Source: Vulcanimicrobiota bacterium (GTDB lineage: Bacteria; Vulcanimicrobiota; Vulcanimicrobiia; Vulcanimicrobiales; Vulcanimicrobiaceae). Taken from it: 43,085 nt of DNA. Below, one piece after another: positions 39,677 through 43,085 of the stretch (position 1 is its first letter; the number at the start of each line of letters is the position of its first letter). The position numbers and the translations under genes are program-made. The notes beneath the pieces are model-generated. The model saw only the letters and a list, made by a program, of their open reading frames with translations. It did no database searches and was not told where the DNA came from. The DNA is taken from assembly GCA_003136655.1 (NCBI GenBank), contig PLFC01000082.1, positions 1 to 43,085 on the forward strand, in the 5' to 3' direction.

Positions 39677-41439
39677 TCGACGCAACCGGGGACGCCGGGC
39701 CGGCCGCCGTCCCCAACGTCATCATCGTCGGCGGCGACGCGCTCGCACTGCGCGTGTGCGAGGAATTGAGCCGCGTCCGGTCGCGAACGGTCACGCTGCT
39801 TTGGACGTACGACGCGGCGTTGGCCGCGCGCGTCGCGCGCTGCGGCGCTTCGTTCGTGGTTCGCACGGGCGACGACGACGAGTCCTTGCGCAGTGCGGGG
39901 GTATTGCAGGCAGGCTCGATCGTCGCGCTCACTTCCGACGATCATCTCAATCTGCAAATCGCGCTGCGCGCACGCGACCTCAATCCCGCGATCCGTTTAG
40001 TGCTGCGGCAGTACAATAGAACGCTCGGGCGCAAGATCGAGCAGAATCTCGAGGATACCTCCGCCGTCTCGCTTTCCTCGCACGCCGCCGCCACCTACGC
40101 CGGCGCCGCGGTCGACGGCAATTGCTTCTACGCGGTGCAGTTTCCCGACATCGACGGGCCGCTCGCCGGTTTCGCGCGACGCTCCGCGGCCGATGCCGGC
40201 GTCGCCGGCATGACCGTGACGCAGGCGGAACGCGCGCTCGACGAACGGATCCTCGCGGCCGGACCAACGGTCGCGCCGCCCGCCGAGCTGCGCCTGGAGC
40301 GAGGCGACGTCCTCGTCACCTTCGGCTGCGTGCGCGCCTCGACGCCGCCGCAACGCATCTCGGCACTGTCGCGCCGACGGACGAGTTGGCGCGATGCGAG
40401 CTGGGCGGTCGATCGGGTCTTTCGCCAACTCGATCCGATCGCGCGCGCCGCGCTCGTCGTCGCGATCGCCGTCTTCGTACTCGGGTCGGTGCTGTTCGCG
40501 TTCTTGCTCAAAGTCAGTCCGCTGACCGCCATGTACTTCGTGATCAGTACCATGACCACGACCGGATACGGCGACATCACGCCGCGCAGCGCCGGGCCGC
40601 TCGGCGAAGTCGCCGCCATGCTGCTGATGCTCGCCGGGATAACCATCTCCGGCATCTTCGTGGCAATCTTGGCTTCGAAGTTCGCGCAAGCGCAGTTCAT
40701 TGCGGTGCAGGGTTTGCGGCAAGTGCGCAGGCGCGGGCACGTCATCGTCTGCGGCGCGGGCAACGTGGGTTCGCGGGTCATCGATTTTCTGCTCAAGCTG
40801 GAGCGCCAGGTGGTGGTGATCGAACTCGAGCCCAGAGCGGAGATCGTCGAGCGATCGCGCGAGCGCCAATTCGACCTGCTCACGGGCGACGCGTCGCGCG
40901 ACGCGACGCTCGACCTCTGCAACATCGAGGAGGCCGAGGCGCTGATCGCTCTGACCAATAGCGACACGATGAACCTGGAGGTCGCGCTCGGCGCGCGTGC
41001 GCGCAACGCTTCCCTACCGATCGTGATGCGGTGTCAGGAAGCGGCCTTTGCCGAGTCGATCACGCGCCACTTCGGCATCGACCATACGTACGGCACGGCG
41101 GGCCTGATGTCGCCGGTGCTTTCGGCACTCGCCGCCGCCGGCGGCGCGCGCGGCCGCGTCGAGATCGATTCCCGGCCCTATGGCATCTTCGAACAGCGGC
41201 ACGACGAGGCCGTCAAACCGCCTCCCGCCGCGGGCTGCATCCCGCTCTGCGTGTGGAGAGACGATGCCTTCGTGCTCGTGCGGGCGCTCGACGAGATTCG
41301 GCCGCACGACCTGGCGCTGATGCTCTTTCCGGTGTGGCAGTTCTTACGCGACGTGACCGAAGAGGAAGTGCAGTACTATCGGCCGCGCCAAGGCAGCGCG
41401 ACCCGTTCGAGCGCGTCGCCCGCGAGCGAAAGCCCGTAA
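39673..41439 (+). CDS. Potassium channel with RCK/TrkA-N domains on both sides of a two-helix pore
   Basis: A 588-residue ion channel subunit. Residues about 13-230 form a first RCK-like unit: a Rossmann domain (NVIIVGGDALALRVCEEL) and a TrkA-C-like part with ELRLERGDVLVTFG. The pore follows: helix at about 255-282, selectivity filter TTGYGD (T297-D301), second helix about 310-335. A second Rossmann RCK domain starts at HVIVCGAGNVGSRV (G361-x-G-x2-G366) and is followed by a further ligand-binding region. RCK domains gate K+ flow in response to nucleotides or ions. GTG start overlaps the upstream small gene. The last 20 residues (ATRSSASPASESP) are low-complexity and lie antisense to the permease end: the two genes overlap tail to tail by 64 bases. 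Confidence 0.92.
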   Translation: MIDATGDAGPAAVPNVIIVGGDALALRVCEELSRVRSRTVTLLWTYDAALAARVARCGASFVVRTGDDDESLRSAGVLQAGSIVALTSDDHLNLQIALRARDLNPAIRLVLRQYNRTLGRKIEQNLEDTSAVSLSSHAAATYAGAAVDGNCFYAVQFPDIDGPLAGFARRSAADAGVAGMTVTQAERALDERILAAGPTVAPPAELRLERGDVLVTFGCVRASTPPQRISALSRRRTSWRDASWAVDRVFRQLDPIARAALVVAIAVFVLGSVLFAFLLKVSPLTAMYFVISTMTTTGYGDITPRSAGPLGEVAAMLLMLAGITISGIFVAILASKFAQAQFIAVQGLRQVRRRGHVIVCGAGNVGSRVIDFLLKLERQVVVIELEPRAEIVERSRERQFDLLTGDASRDATLDLCNIEEAEALIALTNSDTMNLEVALGARARNASLPIVMRCQEAAFAESITRHFGIDHTYGTAGLMSPVLSALAAAGGARGRVEIDSRPYGIFEQRHDEAVKPPPAAGCIPLCVWRDDAFVLVRALDEIRPHDLALMLFPVWQFLRDVTEEEVQYYRPRQGSATRSSASPASESP

Positions 41440-42161
41440 CCCAGAAGCGACACCACGACGAGCGCGGCGTACATGCGCTCGACTTGCAACGTCTCCCACG
41501 CATTCCAGATCACGAAGCCGAGCCCCGAATTTGCGGCGCGGAGTTCGGCGGCCACCGCGAGCACGATCGCGATGCCGATCGAGAGCTTCAGGCCCGCGAA
41601 GATGTTGGGCAGTGCGGCCGGCAAGAGCACTTTGGCGTACAGCGTGCCCGCGCGCAAGCGGAAGGCCCGCGCCGCTTCGAGCAACTCGGGCGCGATTTGG
41701 CGCACGCCGGCTTCGGTGTTGATGGCCATCACGAAAAACACGCCGATCGCGATCAACGCGTACTTGCCGGCTTCGCCCAGGCCGAAGATCAAGAGCACGA
41801 GCGGAATCAAGGCGATCTTCGGAATCGGATAGAGCAGCGCGATCAGCGGCTCGAAGAAGGCGCGCGCCCAGCGATTGACGCCGATCAGCAGGCCGAGCGC
41901 GACGCCCGGAATGCCGCCGAGCGCGAGGCCCGCCGCGATGCGCTCGAGCGTGATGCCGAGATTTGCGGCGAGGGCACCGCTCGCCGCAAAGTCGACGAAG
42001 TTCGCGGCGATGGCGCTGGGCGCGGGAAAGAAGCGCGCGTCGAGCAGGTGCACGCGCACCGCCAGCTCCCACAATGCGACGAGCGCGAGCGGCGAGAGCA
42101 CGCGCAGCGCGCGTTCCACGCCCGCCGCCGGCTCGTTGGCCCGGCGCACCTCAGCGCCCAC
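41376..42161 (-). CDS. ABC transporter permease (SsuC/TauC/NitT type)
   Basis: A 261-residue inner-membrane subunit with about six helices. The EAA loop that contacts the ATPase is visible near residues 150-185 (ELLEAARAFRLRAGTLYAKVLLPAALPNIFAGL). The GTG at 42161 overlaps the end of the ATPase gene by 11 bases; a second GTG at 42149 is possible. No good ribosome-binding site is seen, consistent with coupling to the ATPase gene. It probably works with the ATPase and with the binding protein at 38054-39028. The 3' end overlaps the potassium channel gene on the other strand. Confidence 0.9.
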   Translation of the reverse strand: MGAEVRRANEPAAGVERALRVLSPLALVALWELAVRVHLLDARFFPAPSAIAANFVDFAASGALAANLGITLERIAAGLALGGIPGVALGLLIGVNRWARAFFEPLIALLYPIPKIALIPLVLLIFGLGEAGKYALIAIGVFFVMAINTEAGVRQIAPELLEAARAFRLRAGTLYAKVLLPAALPNIFAGLKLSIGIAIVLAVAAELRAANSGLGFVIWNAWETLQVERMYAALVVVSLLGYGLSLAGDALERVALPWRGR

Positions 42162-42930
42162 GCAAGGTGGGTCGCAGCGCTTCCCAAATCGTGCCGGCGA
42201 GCGCGCCGAACTCGGGCCGCGCGCGCAATGCGACCACGTCTCGCGGGCGGGCAAACGGCACCTCGACGATGCGCTCGATGCGCGCGGGCCGTTCGCTGAG
42301 CACGACGACCCGGTCGGCGAGCGCGAGCGCCTCTTCGATGCCGTGCGTCACGAAGAGCACGGTCTTGCGCGAACTCTCCCAGATGCGTGCGAGTTCGGCG
42401 CCCAGCGCCACGCGCGTCTGCTCGTCGAGCGCGCCGAAGGGTTCGTCGAGGAACAGAATCTCCGGGTCCACCGCGAAGGCCCGCGCGACCGCGACGCGTT
42501 GCTGCATGCCCCCGGAGAGTTCGTGCGGAAACGCGCCGGCAAACTCTTCGAGCCCCACGCGCGCGAGTTGTTCGTCGGCGCGGCGGCGCGCTTCGGCGCG
42601 ATCGAGCCCGAGCCGGTCGAGCGCGACCGTCACGTTGTCGCGCACCCGCAGCCACGGAAACAGCGACGCGCCTTGGAAGACGATCGCGGAGGCCAAGCCG
42701 CCGGGCCGGTCTGCCGCGCGCACGAGCACGCTGCCCTCGCTCGCGCTTTCGAGCCCCGCCACGATCCGCAAGAGCGTCGTCTTACCGCAGCCGCTCGGCC
42801 CGACGATCGCTACGAACTCGCCGTCGGCGATGTCGAGATCGATGCCGTCGAGCGCGGCCGTTCCGGTGGCGAAGCGCTTGCGCAGTCCGCGCAGGACGAC
42901 GCGTGCTTCGCCGTTTGCGGCGTTGCTTAT
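42151..42930 (-). CDS. ABC transporter ATP-binding protein (SsuB/TauB/NitT type), apparent ATA start
   Basis: A 259-residue ATPase. Walker A is GPSGCGKTT, with Q-loop VFQGASLF, signature LSGGMQQR, Walker [13 protein letters not shown] and H-loop VTHGIEEAL. The first standard start codon in this frame is a TTG at 42771, inside the protein after Walker A, and it cannot be the true start. Upstream the frame stays open with family-like sequence ([20 protein letters not shown]) to ATA at 42930, which overlaps the preceding FAH stop as ATAA, just like the ATGA couplings elsewhere here. I therefore start it at ATA; a frameshift or sequence error is the alternative. Confidence 0.85.
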   Translation of the reverse strand: MSNAANGEARVVLRGLRKRFATGTAALDGIDLDIADGEFVAIVGPSGCGKTTLLRIVAGLESASEGSVLVRAADRPGGLASAIVFQGASLFPWLRVRDNVTVALDRLGLDRAEARRRADEQLARVGLEEFAGAFPHELSGGMQQRVAVARAFAVDPEILFLDEPFGALDEQTRVALGAELARIWESSRKTVLFVTHGIEEALALADRVVVLSERPARIERIVEVPFARPRDVVALRARPEFGALAGTIWEALRPTLRGR

Positions 42931-43085
42931 GCGGGCGCCGTCACCGGCGCGCCGACGGCGATCGCGTTGCGCAACACGCCGATGCCGGAAATGTCGACCT
43001 CGACCGTGTCGCCGTCGCGCAGAAATTCGGGCGGCGTGCGCGCGAAGCCGACGCCGTCGGGCGTGCCCGTGGCGATGATGTCGCC
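42927..43085 (-). CDS. C-terminal end of an FAH-family protein, cut by the window edge
   Basis: The last 52 codons of a fumarylacetoacetate hydrolase-family gene enter from the right edge and end at TAA (42927-42929). The peptide begins [22 protein letters not shown] and continues with [15 protein letters not shown], the highly conserved end of this superfamily. It lies upstream of, and overlaps, the ABC ATPase gene, so the transporter may import the substrate of this enzyme. A second FAH-family gene is at 28022-29008. Confidence 0.88.
   Translation of the reverse strand, partial: GDIIATGTPDGVGFARTPPEFLRDGDTVEVDISGIGVLRNAIAVGAPVTAPA

Noticed and set aside
1-43085. CRISPR arrays, tRNA, rRNA, insertion sequences, phage or integrase genes
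   Set aside because: I looked for direct repeats, terminal inverted repeats, tRNA-like cloverleaves and transposase motifs and found none I could support by eye.

Overview
The window is about 43 kb of high-GC bacterial DNA, densely packed with genes on both strands. I see no rRNA, tRNA, CRISPR array, insertion sequence or phage gene. A TonB-dependent receptor, a LolA-like periplasmic protein, an MsbA-type exporter and several lipoprotein, Sec and Tat signals point to a diderm (Gram-negative-type), versatile, probably soil or freshwater heterotroph. The mix of genes would suit a poorly cultured high-GC phylum such as Eremiobacterota (WPS-2) or Acidobacteriota, but nothing here fixes the phylum.

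Layout. 1-4914: a possible gene end, a small proline-rich secreted protein, and a LolA-like/BNR-propeller pair on the minus strand. 5113-10142 (+): a GH20 hexosaminidase, an unclassified barrel-like protein and a gamma-glutamyltransferase in one run. 10144-13437 (-): a GntR regulator, a TRAP-type binding protein and a sulfatase. 13486-17607 (-): asnC, kdd (3,5-diaminohexanoate dehydrogenase), kamA (lysine 2,3-aminomutase), a VOC protein and a flavin split-barrel protein, led by a strong-looking promoter. 17778-21612 (+): a family 5 solute-binding protein, an aldehyde dehydrogenase and a CPBP protease with overlapping stop/start codons. 21634-24470 (-): an ABC exporter and a phospholipase D-like protein. 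24495-27963 (-): a membrane protein and a TonB-dependent receptor. 28022-34607 (+): an exported FAH-family protein and three consecutive NHL-propeller plus SGNH fusion proteins. 34692-37557 (-): the split proton-translocating transhydrogenase pntAA-pntAB-pntB. 37649-43085: a DUF4267 protein, a NitT/TauT-type binding protein, two related tiny helical proteins, an RCK-pore-RCK potassium channel, an ABC permease and ATPase, and the end of a second FAH gene.

Working together: kamA and kdd are two steps of the lysine fermentation pathway through beta-lysine. The GntR-DctP-sulfatase set looks like uptake and desulfation of a sulfated organic compound. The GH20/GGT set suits breakdown of amino sugars and gamma-glutamyl peptides outside the cytoplasm. 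The transhydrogenase supplies NADPH. The most unusual items are the tandem NHL-SGNH fusion genes and two or three genes whose best start is a near-cognate codon (ATC or ATA).

No gene-free stretch exceeds about 225 bases. The longest (772-994, 4915-5112, 17608-17777 and 14510-14641) are described where they hold something.
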